64,000 nt of DNA from DAOUJW01 sp965218945 (lineage in GTDB: Bacteria; Chloroflexota; Dehalococcoidia; Lucifugimonadales; UBA2985): the NCBI GenBank assembly GCA_965218945.1, contig OZ244718.1, forward strand, positions 1,178,001 to 1,242,000. The letters run 5' to 3'. The stretch's first letter is position 1; each line of letters begins with the position of its first letter. The position numbers were made by a program, and so were the translations under genes. Shown here piece by piece: positions 1-7,457 of the stretch. Below the pieces are notes generated by a model. It was not told where the DNA came from. It made no database searches and saw only the letters and a list, made by a program, of their open reading frames with translations.

Positions 1-1908
1 GAGCGTGAACCACTTGGCCGACAGGGGGAACTCAGTCTCATTGAGGTTAATGGATATGAGGCGGCCGTCGCGATACGGGACGTAGATGGAGTCCTCCACG
101 ATAATGGGAGACCCTACGACGCTTCGGTTGATGATCCTGGAGGCGAAACGCCTCTTGCCGGTGTCCGTGTCATAAATGGTGACGCGGCCGTCCATCGAGG
201 CAACGACCAGCTTGTCGTCCGACAGGGCAGGAGTGTTGGTGATCCAGTCCAAGGTGGCGAAGCGCCATATCTCCTCTCCGGTGAGGGCGTCCAGCGCGTA
301 GACGTTCTCGTCGCCGGAACCAATGTAGACCACCCCGTCCTCCACTAGGGCAGAGCCCATTGTGGGATTTGCCTCCGCCACGAACTCCCACCGGAACTCT
401 CCCGTGTCGGCGTCCAGGGCTATGACCCGCTTGCCACGTGAGCCGTAGAATAGCATATCGTCCGTCACCGCCGGGGATGAATCGATGGGGGCGATGTCAA
501 TTTGCTCCCAGATGAGGTCTCCCGTGGCTGCATCCAGGGCTACGATACGCCGGTCGTGGGTGGTTACGTACACCCGGCCTCCCTTTACGGCGGGGGTAGA
601 GACTATTGCGTCCGAGGCCTTGAAGGTCCACTTCACCTGGCCTTCGCTGAAGTCGCTGCGCTCACCCGGGACTGGAATGGGACCGCCGTAGGTGCGGTGT
701 ATCATGGCCCACTCACCCGGGCCTGAGATTGAACTCATTGCGGAAGCCGGCGTTGCCAATGGCGCCCTGATGTCCAGGATCTGTACGGCGGTGAATAAGG
801 CTACCGTAGCCACTACCGATCCCAATGCGGCCTTGATAAGTCTGGTGTTCCGCCTCCACCTGCGCTGCCTCTCCTCTGTGGGGATGACAACCTGTCCCGG
901 CGCTGCCGCTACTCGACCCAAAACGCTCCAGCAATCACTGCACCACTCCCTGCCTGCCGGGTTCGTCTGGCCGCAGACCGTACAGATAATTGCGGGGCCT
1001 TCTATGACGGGAGGAGCCGGCGGGGGCTCAATGCCCGGGAGGCTTCCCTGTAGACCCGACCTCTCTATGGCAGTAAACGGCGGGGAGGGCGTCTCCGGCA
1101 CGGGCATCATCGCGGCGAAGGCCCCTACGAACTCCCGGGGGGTCTCATAGCGCCCTTCGGGATGAGGGGTGAGCGCTTTGAGGATTATGGCGTTCAGGTT
1201 CGCCGGAATGTTCGGGTTGACGTCGCTGGGATTAGGAGGTGCGGATGTGACCTGCTTTGCGTGCACTGAGGTCTTTTCGAGGGCATTGAAGGGCGCGGTG
1301 CCAGTCAGCAAATCGTAGAGGAGCACACCAAGGGAGTAGATGTCGGACCGCAGATTCGGAGGGGATCCCTGGCTGCGCTCCGGTGCGCTGTAGGTGGGCA
1401 GTGGGGTATTGAGGGCCGTTCTCATCCCCGGGGATGCCCCTTCACCAAGAATGACCATCCCAAAATCGCTCAGGACCACCCGGCCCGTGTCCGGGTCCAG
1501 GAAGATGTTGCCCGGCTTGATGTCTCCGTGGCTTATTCCCTGGCTGTACGCCGCCTCCACAGCATCTGCGACCTGCCTGAAGATCATGACGGCTTGGGCG
1601 ACGGGTATGGGATGCTGGACCCACTGTCTCAGCGTGGGCCACGACACGTACTGCATGGCTACCCAGTGCATCCCGTCCTCCGTCTCCTTGGCGTACACCG
1701 GCAGGATGTTGGGATGGTCCAGCGCGGCCACTCGCTCCATCTCTGTGGCGAAGCGCTCCATGAGGGCGCTGTCCGTGCACAGATAGGGGCGGAGCACCTT
1801 GAGGGCAACTTCTCGATCCTGTTGAGGCTCCTGGGCGCGATAGACGGTTGCGAGGCCGGTGCTCCCCACCTGCTCAAGGAGCACGTAGCGGCTGATGGTC
1901 CTTTGCAC
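1..1908 (-). CDS. Membrane Ser/Thr protein kinase with zinc ribbon and PQQ-type beta-propeller (C-terminus cut by window edge)
   Basis: A Hanks-type kinase predicted to phosphorylate Ser/Thr and to sense something through an extracytoplasmic propeller. The GTG start at 1908 follows an in-frame TAA directly and has AAAGGAAG upstream. Residues about 5-260 are the kinase: a glycine loop VGSTGLATVYRA, the lysine in VALKVL, the catalytic loop HGDIKPGN, DFG and APE. The loop is HGD instead of HRD and the glycine loop has T for a usual G, so it looks like a non-RD kinase. A CxxC...CxxC zinc ribbon lies near residues 309-327, one membrane helix near 355-375, and at least five PQQ/YxxD-type propeller blades follow (VYALDALTGEEIW and similar). 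The frame is open at base 1, so the last blades are missing. The domains are clear; the ligand and targets are unknown. Confidence 0.9.
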   Translation of the reverse strand, partial: MQRTISRYVLLEQVGSTGLATVYRAQEPQQDREVALKVLRPYLCTDSALMERFATEMERVAALDHPNILPVYAKETEDGMHWVAMQYVSWPTLRQWVQHPIPVAQAVMIFRQVADAVEAAYSQGISHGDIKPGNIFLDPDTGRVVLSDFGMVILGEGASPGMRTALNTPLPTYSAPERSQGSPPNLRSDIYSLGVLLYDLLTGTAPFNALEKTSVHAKQVTSAPPNPSDVNPNIPANLNAIILKALTPHPEGRYETPREFVGAFAAMMPVPETPSPPFTAIERSGLQGSLPGIEPPPAPPVIEGPAIICTVCGQTNPAGREWCSDCWSVLGRVAAAPGQVVIPTEERQRRWRRNTRLIKAALGSVVATVALFTAVQILDIRAPLATPASAMSSISGPGEWAMIHRTYGGPIPVPGERSDFSEGQVKWTFKASDAIVSTPAVKGGRVYVTTHDRRIVALDAATGDLIWEQIDIAPIDSSPAVTDDMLFYGSRGKRVIALDADTGEFRWEFVAEANPTMGSALVEDGVVYIGSGDENVYALDALTGEEIWRFATLDWITNTPALSDDKLVVASMDGRVTIYDTDTGKRRFASRIINRSVVGSPIIVEDSIYVPYRDGRLISINLNETEFPLSAKWFTL

Positions 1909-1976
1909 TTATGGCTTCCTTTCGGCCTTGACAGCGCTTTCCACAAAGCTCTGCAAATTGTCGTGAAGATTCGTAT

Positions 1977-2070
1977 TCCTGTCATACCTGCGGAAGCAGG
2001 AATCCAGGGCGTCGTATCTTTGCGGGCGGCGCTTTGTATTGCTCACTTCGCTGCGCTCAGTTTGGAATGA
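1977..2070. repeat. Interspersed repeat of the 'tcctgcggaagcaggaatcc' type
   Basis: A short hairpin-forming sequence (arms TCCTG / CAGGA) ending in AATCCAGG is followed by the motif cacttcgctgcgctcag and GAATGACA. Related units occur at 4286-4317, 4533-4558, 60810-60835 and 63821-63985. All are intergenic, which fits a dispersed non-coding repeat family. Confidence 0.6.
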
Positions 2071-2105
2071 CAATTGGTGCGCCTCTTGAATTCAGAGACG
2101 TTCCG

Positions 2106-2324
2106 TTATTTTGGGGGTTCGTCATCGACTATCCTGTAGCTGCTGTCCACCACCTTATCCCGCTCTTTACTTGTCTGGTCGGGGTTGGATCTTTTCCTTC
2201 CCTGAGACTGCATGACTGTCAGCACTATGCCTGCAAGAATAGAGACAATCAGGGGCAGGAGCAGAGTCCTGAGGATCGTGGCCGAGGCCAGGGCCAGTAC
2301 AATGGGAATCGCTACTCTCAACAT
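2106..2324 (-). CDS. Small hydrophobic membrane protein, unknown function
   Basis: A 72-residue protein starting MLRVAIPIV with one long hydrophobic stretch (about residues 3-43, possibly a hairpin of two helices) and a charged tail ending DDEPPK. The ATG at 2324 was chosen over the upstream ATG at 2360 because GGAGAAG lies just before it. It is divergent from holA. No family is recognised. The ribosome-binding site, hydrophobic core and charged tail support a real gene, but it is short. Confidence 0.55.
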   Translation of the reverse strand: MLRVAIPIVLALASATILRTLLLPLIVSILAGIVLTVMQSQGRKRSNPDQTSKERDKVVDSSYRIVDDEPPK

Positions 2325-2429
2325 CTGAACTTCTCCGAGCTTTCTTGGCTCGCTCCGCACTATGCGTTGTTAAAAATACATTATACTTTAGATTAGACCC
2401 AATTGGGAATGCACCCATCAGCGAAAACT

Positions 2430-3428
2430 ATGCTTCATATTCTCTACGGCTCGGACGACTTCTCCATTCACGAGGCGCTGGACGACCTCAAGTCGCACGT
2501 TGGGCCTGTGGACGTGCTGGACGCCAACGTGACGGTGTCCCAGGCCTCCGCAATCTCGCCGGGTGAGCTTATTGCCATGTGCAGCACTGTGCCCTTCCTG
2601 GCGGAGCGTCGCATGACCGTTGTGGAGGGCCTGCTGGCGCAGTTCGAGGGCCAGAGGTCTCCCAGAAGAGGCCGCGGCCGCAATGTGGAGGCTGATTCTT
2701 CCTCCTGGCTGTCGATTGTTGAGCAAATACCAGGTATGCCACCGTTCTCGGATCTGGTGTTGGTGGACGGCGCCATAAGAAGGGACAACGCACTGTTGAC
2801 GCAGCTTGCGGCCCTGGGCCAGGTCAGGGAGTTTCAGCAGCTCAGAGGCGCTGATCTGACTCGATGGATCGAGAAGAGGGCCGCAGAGCGGGGCTGCAAC
2901 ATCTCTCGAGCGGGAGTCAGGCTGCTGGCGGAGCTTGTGGGCGGCAACCTCTGGGCTTTGAGTGGCGAGGTGGAGAAGCTGTCCCTCTACTGCCAGGGTC
3001 GCACCGTCGAGGCTGAGGACGTGGAGCTTCTGGTGCCCCTGGCGCGGGAGATGAGCATATTCAACGCGGTGGACGCCGTTATGGAAGGCCGCTACGCAGA
3101 TGCCCTCCGCACTATAAAGCGTCTCATGGAGGAGGGGGCGGGCGGCCAGTACATTATAGTCATGGTGGCTCGACAGGTCAGGCTTCTGCTGTTGGCCAAA
3201 GACCTGGCGGGTACCGGGGTCCCGCAGCAGCAGATGGGAAGACGCCTGGGACTGAACAGCGACTGGGTGTTGAGGAAGACCCTGGAGCAGGGTAGACGCC
3301 ACTCCCGGGACGCGCTGGAGACCCTTCACAGAGGGCTGCTGGAGACGGACAGGGCCGTCAAGACTGGCCGCATAACCGAGAACTCGGTTGGGGAGTTCCT
3401 GGTGGAGGTATTTGCCAGGGTCTCCTAG
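2430..3428 (+). CDS. holA: DNA polymerase III delta subunit
   Basis: The clamp-loader delta subunit opens the beta sliding clamp during replication. The protein begins MLHILYGSDDFSIHEAL, the usual start of the family, and has the expected length (about 332 aa). The AAA+-like fold continues through RRMTVVEGLL and LLAELVGGNLWALSGEVEKL, and the C-terminal collar includes REMSIFNAVDAVMEGRYADAL. Upstream in-frame starts exist at 2403 (TTG) and 2409 (ATG). The ATG at 2430 fits the family N-terminus best, although none has a good Shine-Dalgarno. A TATACT hexamer at 2382-2387 may be the -10 element. Confidence 0.9.
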   Translation: MLHILYGSDDFSIHEALDDLKSHVGPVDVLDANVTVSQASAISPGELIAMCSTVPFLAERRMTVVEGLLAQFEGQRSPRRGRGRNVEADSSSWLSIVEQIPGMPPFSDLVLVDGAIRRDNALLTQLAALGQVREFQQLRGADLTRWIEKRAAERGCNISRAGVRLLAELVGGNLWALSGEVEKLSLYCQGRTVEAEDVELLVPLAREMSIFNAVDAVMEGRYADALRTIKRLMEEGAGGQYIIVMVARQVRLLLLAKDLAGTGVPQQQMGRRLGLNSDWVLRKTLEQGRRHSRDALETLHRGLLETDRAVKTGRITENSVGEFLVEVFARVS

Positions 3429-3461
3429 TGGCCTGAGAGGCTTCAGTCCAGCGGCCGGGCC

Positions 3462-3923
3462 TTAGCCGTCGGGCCAGATGCGGTTTACGGCTGTGTCCAG
3501 ACCCATCCGGGAGCCGTCGGAGAGCACCACGGCGACTGTAGCGGCCAGATTCGGACTGCGCCTCGTCCACCGAAGGATCTCCCGCGCCGCCGCGTCCCCC
3601 TTCTTTGGATGTTTGTGAGAGAAGTAGTGGGGGACATCGAAGTGGTCCAATAGCTGACCGGCGTTCTTGAACCGATGTCCGGCAGTTTCGTAGTGGTGCT
3701 TGCCCAGGTCCGTAATGCTCACCCTGCCGCTGTTAACGACGGCGGAAGATTGGACTGGCTCATCCGGGGCGGGGGCAGACGGCTGCTCGGCAGCGCCATG
3801 CCGCAGCCTTGAGAGGAGGCGGCGCTTTTCATCCAGTCGGGCTTCGTAGCCGGCCTTCTCAAGCTCCAGCTCGCGTATTTCTTCCTCAAGTTCCTTCTCA
3901 ATCTCGCCCAGGTCGATTGCCAC
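3462..3923 (-). CDS. Coiled-coil protein of unknown function behind an operator-like array
   Basis: A 153-aa soluble protein. Residues about 5-45 form a strongly charged heptad-like coiled coil (EIEKELEEEIRELELEKAGYE), followed by an A/P-rich linker and a basic C-terminal region with several His and aromatic residues (KHHYETAGHRFKN, HYFSHKHPKKG, EILRWTRRS). It starts with GTG at 3923, preceded by GAGGAG. The family is not recognised. Its promoter region carries at least four copies of the palindrome TGCC(A/T)TA(A/T)GGCA, so it is probably tightly regulated, perhaps by itself. The C-terminal half could bind DNA, but no recognisable helix-turn-helix is visible. Confidence 0.65.
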   Translation of the reverse strand: MAIDLGEIEKELEEEIRELELEKAGYEARLDEKRRLLSRLRHGAAEQPSAPAPDEPVQSSAVVNSGRVSITDLGKHHYETAGHRFKNAGQLLDHFDVPHYFSHKHPKKGDAAAREILRWTRRSPNLAATVAVVLSDGSRMGLDTAVNRIWPDG

Positions 3924-3948
3924 AGGTCACTCCTCAGGGAACAGCTAA

Positions 3949-4096
3949 TTGCCATAAGGCACAGCCATAACGCTACCATAAGGCGGAACCCTTGTCAACC
4001 TATTGCCAAAGTTGTGTGCCATGGAAATGCCTTATGGCATTAGCGGTGTCGTCCAAGAGATTGCCTTATGGCAGACCTGACGCGGCAATATGGCAA
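3949..4096. promoter_or_regulatory. Array of 12-bp palindromic operator-like sites
   Basis: The sites are TGCCATAAGGCA at 3950-3961, the variant TACCATAAGGCG at 3974-3985, TGCCTTATGGCA at 4028-4039 and the same at 4062-4073, with a degenerate copy at 4084-4096. TGCC/GGCA arms flank an A/T centre, so both orientations are one site. Two sites overlap the putative promoter and two or three lie upstream. This looks like binding sites for a dimeric regulator, but which protein binds cannot be told from sequence. Confidence 0.6.
3970..3998 (-). promoter_or_regulatory. Putative sigma-70 promoter of the coiled-coil gene
   Basis: Read on the minus strand, a perfect -35 TTGACA (3993-3998) is followed by a 17-base spacer and the -10 TAGCGT (3970-3975), preceded by TGG as in extended -10 promoters. 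The -10 is weak by itself. Transcription would begin near 3963, about 40 bases before the GTG start. One palindromic site sits in the spacer and another at the expected transcription start. Confidence 0.5.
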
Positions 4097-4285
4097 CAAT
4101 AATCCCAGGAAGTTTTAAGGCAGCCGAGGAAGGATACAGAGCGCCCCGGGGCAAGCCGGGCTGTATCGGAACGTACTCTTCCTGGACCAGTCCGTGGAAA
4201 CTATGGGGGATTAGGCTGAGCCACATCCATAGGAATACCTGCGGAATGAGAGCTTTGAACAACCTCGCTTCGGCGCGACCACCCC

Positions 4286-4368
4286 CGTCGTCACTCCCGT
4301 GCAAACGGGAGTCCAGGCGGGGTGGGCAATTCTTGCAGGATGACGCTATGGGTTATTCAAAGGCCTCC
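4286..4368. repeat. Interspersed repeats: 'cactcccgtgcaaacgggagtcc' unit plus a ggttattcaaaggcctcc unit
   Basis: A hairpin unit at 4286-4317 (CCCGT...ACGGG arms followed by GTCCAGG) matches the family seen at 63876-63902. The unit GGTTATTCAAAGGCCTCC at 4351-4368 matches four or five other copies in the window (23593, 23764, 29144, 63837). The stretch 3924-4566 otherwise holds only the operator array and the coding remnant described separately. Confidence 0.6.
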
Positions 4369-4372
4369 ATAA

Positions 4373-4531
4373 GCGCAGGAATCTGAACATTTGGAACGGT
4401 GGCAGGTCCTTGCATTAGAGTGGGCCGTCAGCGAGGAGAAGACCCTGAGGAAACGGAAAGAGCTGTCGAGGGTTGAGCTGATGGAGAAAGGCAGTCCCGA
4501 ATCGTCGGACTTGTACAGCCGGATAGCGTGA
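4373..4531 (+). pseudogene. Possible remnant of a coding sequence
   Basis: A plus-strand frame from 4373 to a TGA at 4529-4531 reads as ordinary protein (EHLERWQVLALEWAVSEE, then a Lys/Arg-rich stretch and ESSDLYSRIA). It has no ATG or GTG start and lies among repeats. It looks like the C-terminal end of a decayed gene. The parent family is not recognised, and chance cannot be excluded at this GC content. Confidence 0.25.
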
Positions 4532-4566
4532 GGTAGATTCCTGCGGAAGCAGGAGCGACGCAGACT

Positions 4567-5565
4567 CTAGTCGTCGTACTCCATCTTATTGTAGCAGGCC
4601 ACGAAGTGTCCCGGCTCGACCTCCTCCAGCGGGGGCTTGGGGTTGAGCCGGCAGAAGTTGGTGGCCTTGGGACACCTCGCCATGTAGGGGCACTGGTCCG
4701 GGAGGTCTATCAGGTCAGGGGATGAGCCTTGGATAGGCTGTAGAGTGCGCCTGGGGTCGTCCAGGCGAGGGATGGATTGGAGGAGCGCCCAGGTGTAGGG
4801 ATGATACGGACGCTGGAATATGGTCTGCGTGTCGCTGTACTCCACCACTGAGCCGGCGTACATGACTGCCACCTCGTTGGCCACCTTGGCGATAACGCCC
4901 ATGTCGTGGGTGATGAGGAGTATGGCCGAGTGCTTCTCCGCCTGCAGCCGCTTCAGCCTGTCCAGCACGTCGGCCTGAAGCGTGACGTCCAGGTTGGACG
5001 TGATCTCGTCTGCGATGAGGACCTGGGGGTCCCAGACCATTGCCATTGCTATCATCACACGCTGGGCCTGGCCGCCGCTGAGCTGGAACGGGTACTGCCT
5101 GAGAATGTGGGCCGGCGCAGGCAGGTCCATCTCCCGGAGCAGTTGGAGCGACCTCTCCCTGGCCTGCTGCTTGGACATGGAGCTGTGGGCCAGCATTATC
5201 TCCTCCATGTGGGTGCCGACGTTCAGCAGAGGGTTGAGGGCGGAGGTGGGCTCCTGGAAGATCATGGCTATGTCCTTGCCGCGAACCCTCCGGAGCTGCT
5301 CGTCGCCTACCTCCATCAGGTTCATGCCCTTGAAGTGCACCGCTCCCTTGGTGATCTTCCCGGGATGGGGCACCAGACGCAGCATGGAGAGGGCGGTAAC
5401 CGACTTCCCGGAGCCGCTCTCTCCAACAACGCCAAGTATGCGGTCCTCTTTGAGAGACAGGTTGACCCCGTTTACCGCCTTGACCTCACCCTCGCGGGTG
5501 TAGAAGGAGGTGTGAAGGTCCTCTATGCGGAGCACCTCTCGGTTAGCTTGCGTCTCGGTTGCCAT
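4567..5565 (-). CDS. Oligopeptide/dipeptide ABC transporter ATP-binding protein (OppD/DppD type)
   Basis: An ATPase subunit of a peptide-type ABC importer, 332 aa. It has Walker A GESGSGKS near residue 50, the signature LSGGQAQRV, Walker B VLIADE, and the C-terminal oligopeptide-transporter extension with Cys residues (QCPYMARCP). The usual ADEPTTALDV is changed to ADEITSNLDV, with the catalytic Glu kept. Start ATG at 5565. No permease or binding protein lies next to it, so it is an isolated subunit within this window, and the 260 bases upstream hold no gene. The substrate is not determinable. Confidence 0.88.
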   Translation of the reverse strand: MATETQANREVLRIEDLHTSFYTREGEVKAVNGVNLSLKEDRILGVVGESGSGKSVTALSMLRLVPHPGKITKGAVHFKGMNLMEVGDEQLRRVRGKDIAMIFQEPTSALNPLLNVGTHMEEIMLAHSSMSKQQARERSLQLLREMDLPAPAHILRQYPFQLSGGQAQRVMIAMAMVWDPQVLIADEITSNLDVTLQADVLDRLKRLQAEKHSAILLITHDMGVIAKVANEVAVMYAGSVVEYSDTQTIFQRPYHPYTWALLQSIPRLDDPRRTLQPIQGSSPDLIDLPDQCPYMARCPKATNFCRLNPKPPLEEVEPGHFVACYNKMEYDD

Positions 5566-5826
5566 TCGCGTCCTGTCTCTGAAACTTCACCCCATCCAAT
5601 GCAGGCAACTCCCAACGAATGGGAAGAGGCCTGTCGACTTGAGCCCGGGAAGATGGAGGACTGGGATTCAAGTAACGAGTCTGTCACTCTTTCTCGGTAA
5701 AGTCAAGAAGCGAGCGTCTGCGGAAGAGGGGCATACCACTACATTATGTAAAGTAACCCTGCGAATCCACCCTATAAATTGACATAACAAATATAGGGCG
5801 AAGTTTTATAACCCCTTCTCTACCCC

Positions 5827-6168
5827 TCAGGAAACAGGTATGTACCCCAGACCCTCGTTCCGGTCTTCCAGGTCGCCCATATAGATGAACTCCCCCTGGG
5901 CCGTGACCTTCTTGGCCCTTCCGTCTTCAAAGTCTATGTGGACCGTACCGCCTTCGCACTCCACCGTGACCTGGCCCGGCTTGGAGCTCGCTGCCTTCCG
6001 GGGCTTGGAGTCTATGATGTTCCTGTCGCCCAGCTCAAAGCGCATCCACGGCTCAATTGCGTCCAGGCGCGCTGCTCCACTCATCTCTCTTGAGTCCAGA
6101 ATATCCAGCCCCTCGGGGGTGCAGTTGAAGAAAGGCCTGGAAGGCAGGCCCTCTATCTCCATAGTCAT
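5827..6168 (-). CDS. Conserved small acidic protein downstream of hflX, unknown function
   Basis: 113 aa, soluble, with no signal or membrane segment. The sequence reads as one compact beta-rich domain (PGQVTVECEGGTVHIDFEDGRAKKV, split by glycines). Its ATG overlaps the hflX stop by four bases (ATGA), so the two are translationally coupled. It starts MTMEIEGLPSRPFF. The family is not recognised. Coupling to hflX argues that it is real but does not define a role. Confidence 0.65.
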   Translation of the reverse strand: MTMEIEGLPSRPFFNCTPEGLDILDSREMSGAARLDAIEPWMRFELGDRNIIDSKPRKAASSKPGQVTVECEGGTVHIDFEDGRAKKVTAQGEFIYMGDLEDRNEGLGYIPVS

Positions 6169-7457
6169 TTCAGGTTCTCCTTTTCTTGATATCGATGGTT
6201 TGCCCAGAACCCTGCATCGCTGCTAGGTTCTGGTCCTTTGTCTTTGAACAGATAGTCAACAGCCTCCAGCAGGCTGTCCAGACCCCATCCTTTAGCTGCC
6301 GACACCGCCACAATGCGGTCTTCGCTTCTCTCAGCCTTCAGGAGGTCTATCTGCTCCCGTATTTGCGCTTCATCCAGCAGAAGGTCCATCTTGTTCATGG
6401 CCCAGATACGAGGTTTGCCGTCCAGGTGGAGTTCGGTCAGCAGATCGTCCACCACCTGAACCTGCTCGGCGGCGTTCGGGTGCGTAATGTCGACAACGTG
6501 CAGAATGCCGTCCGCCTCCTCCAACTCCTCCAGGGTCGCCCGGAATGCGGCCAGCAGGCTTGGAGGCAGCTTCTGGATGAATCCTACCGTATCCGTCAGC
6601 AGGAAGAAACCCTCGCCGGGTAGCCTTATCCTTCTTGTGACCGGATCAAGCGTCGAGAACAGCTTGTCCTCCGCGACCACGCCCGCATCGCTGAGGGCGT
6701 TGAGGAGCGTACTCTTTCCCGCGTTGGTGTAGCCCACCAAGGACACGATTGGAATCCCCTGGCGTTTCCGACGGTTGCGGTACAGTTCCCTCTGCTGCCG
6801 CACCTCGTCAAGCTCTTTCTTCAGCCGCTGAATCTTGTTCCTGATCAGCCGGCGGTCGGTCTCCAACTGGGTTTCACCGGGGCCGCGAGTGCCTATTCCG
6901 CCGCCAAGACGCTCCAGGTGCGTCCACTGACCGGCCAGGCGCGGCAAGAGGTACTCGTGCTGAGCCAGCTCCACCTGCAATCGCCCCTCGCGTGTCCGCG
7001 CTCTCCGCGCAAAGACGTCCAGAATGAGCGCAGTGCGGTCGATAATCTTGACCTTGAGGGCGTCCTCCAGGTTGCGCTGCTGCCCAGGCGTCAGCTCGTC
7101 GTCAAAAATCACTACGTCGGCTTCCAGGTCCTCTCTGAGCGCCTGGATCTCCTCCAGCTTCCCCTTGCCAACGTAGGAGTGGGTAGCCTTTTGAAGGCGT
7201 TGCGAAAGTGAGCCTACTACTTCGGCGCCTGCTGTGTACGCAAGCTGCCCCAGCTCTTCCATGGAGTCCTCTAGCGTCCACAGGTGGGGTTTGTTCCTGG
7301 CGTCCACTCCCACAACGACAGCCCTTTCAGGCCGGACTTTTGTGGATATCGGAGTCTTGGGCGTGGCAGGGTCCTCCTTGTGTCTATGAGGGGGTTGGGG
7401 CCGGTATGCGCCACGATGACAGGCGCTCCAGCCCCTTCTCCAGCTGTTCGTCTGCAA
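6165..7457 (-). CDS. hflX: Ribosome-associated GTPase HflX
   Basis: HflX splits or rescues stalled 70S ribosomes using GTP. The N-terminal HflX domain runs to about residue 200, with the glycine-rich linker GGGIGTRGPGETQLE at about 185-200. G1 is GYTNAGKST, G3 DTVGFI and G4 NKMD. The frame extends to an ATG at 7457, 74 bases inside dapL. The conserved family start (RAVVVGVD) begins only near 7320, and AAGGAGG sits at about 7376-7382 without an in-frame ATG, GTG or TTG behind it. The true start is therefore uncertain: either the long overlap or a rare start codon. Confidence 0.93.
   Translation of the reverse strand: MQTNSWRRGWSACHRGAYRPQPPHRHKEDPATPKTPISTKVRPERAVVVGVDARNKPHLWTLEDSMEELGQLAYTAGAEVVGSLSQRLQKATHSYVGKGKLEEIQALREDLEADVVIFDDELTPGQQRNLEDALKVKIIDRTALILDVFARRARTREGRLQVELAQHEYLLPRLAGQWTHLERLGGGIGTRGPGETQLETDRRLIRNKIQRLKKELDEVRQQRELYRNRRKRQGIPIVSLVGYTNAGKSTLLNALSDAGVVAEDKLFSTLDPVTRRIRLPGEGFFLLTDTVGFIQKLPPSLLAAFRATLEELEEADGILHVVDITHPNAAEQVQVVDDLLTELHLDGKPRIWAMNKMDLLLDEAQIREQIDLLKAERSEDRIVAVSAAKGWGLDSLLEAVDYLFKDKGPEPSSDAGFWANHRYQEKENLK

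Noticed and set aside
4090..4386. Plus-strand frame of 98 codons in the gap after the operator array
   Set aside because: It spans interspersed repeats and shows no protein-like pattern or ribosome-binding site.
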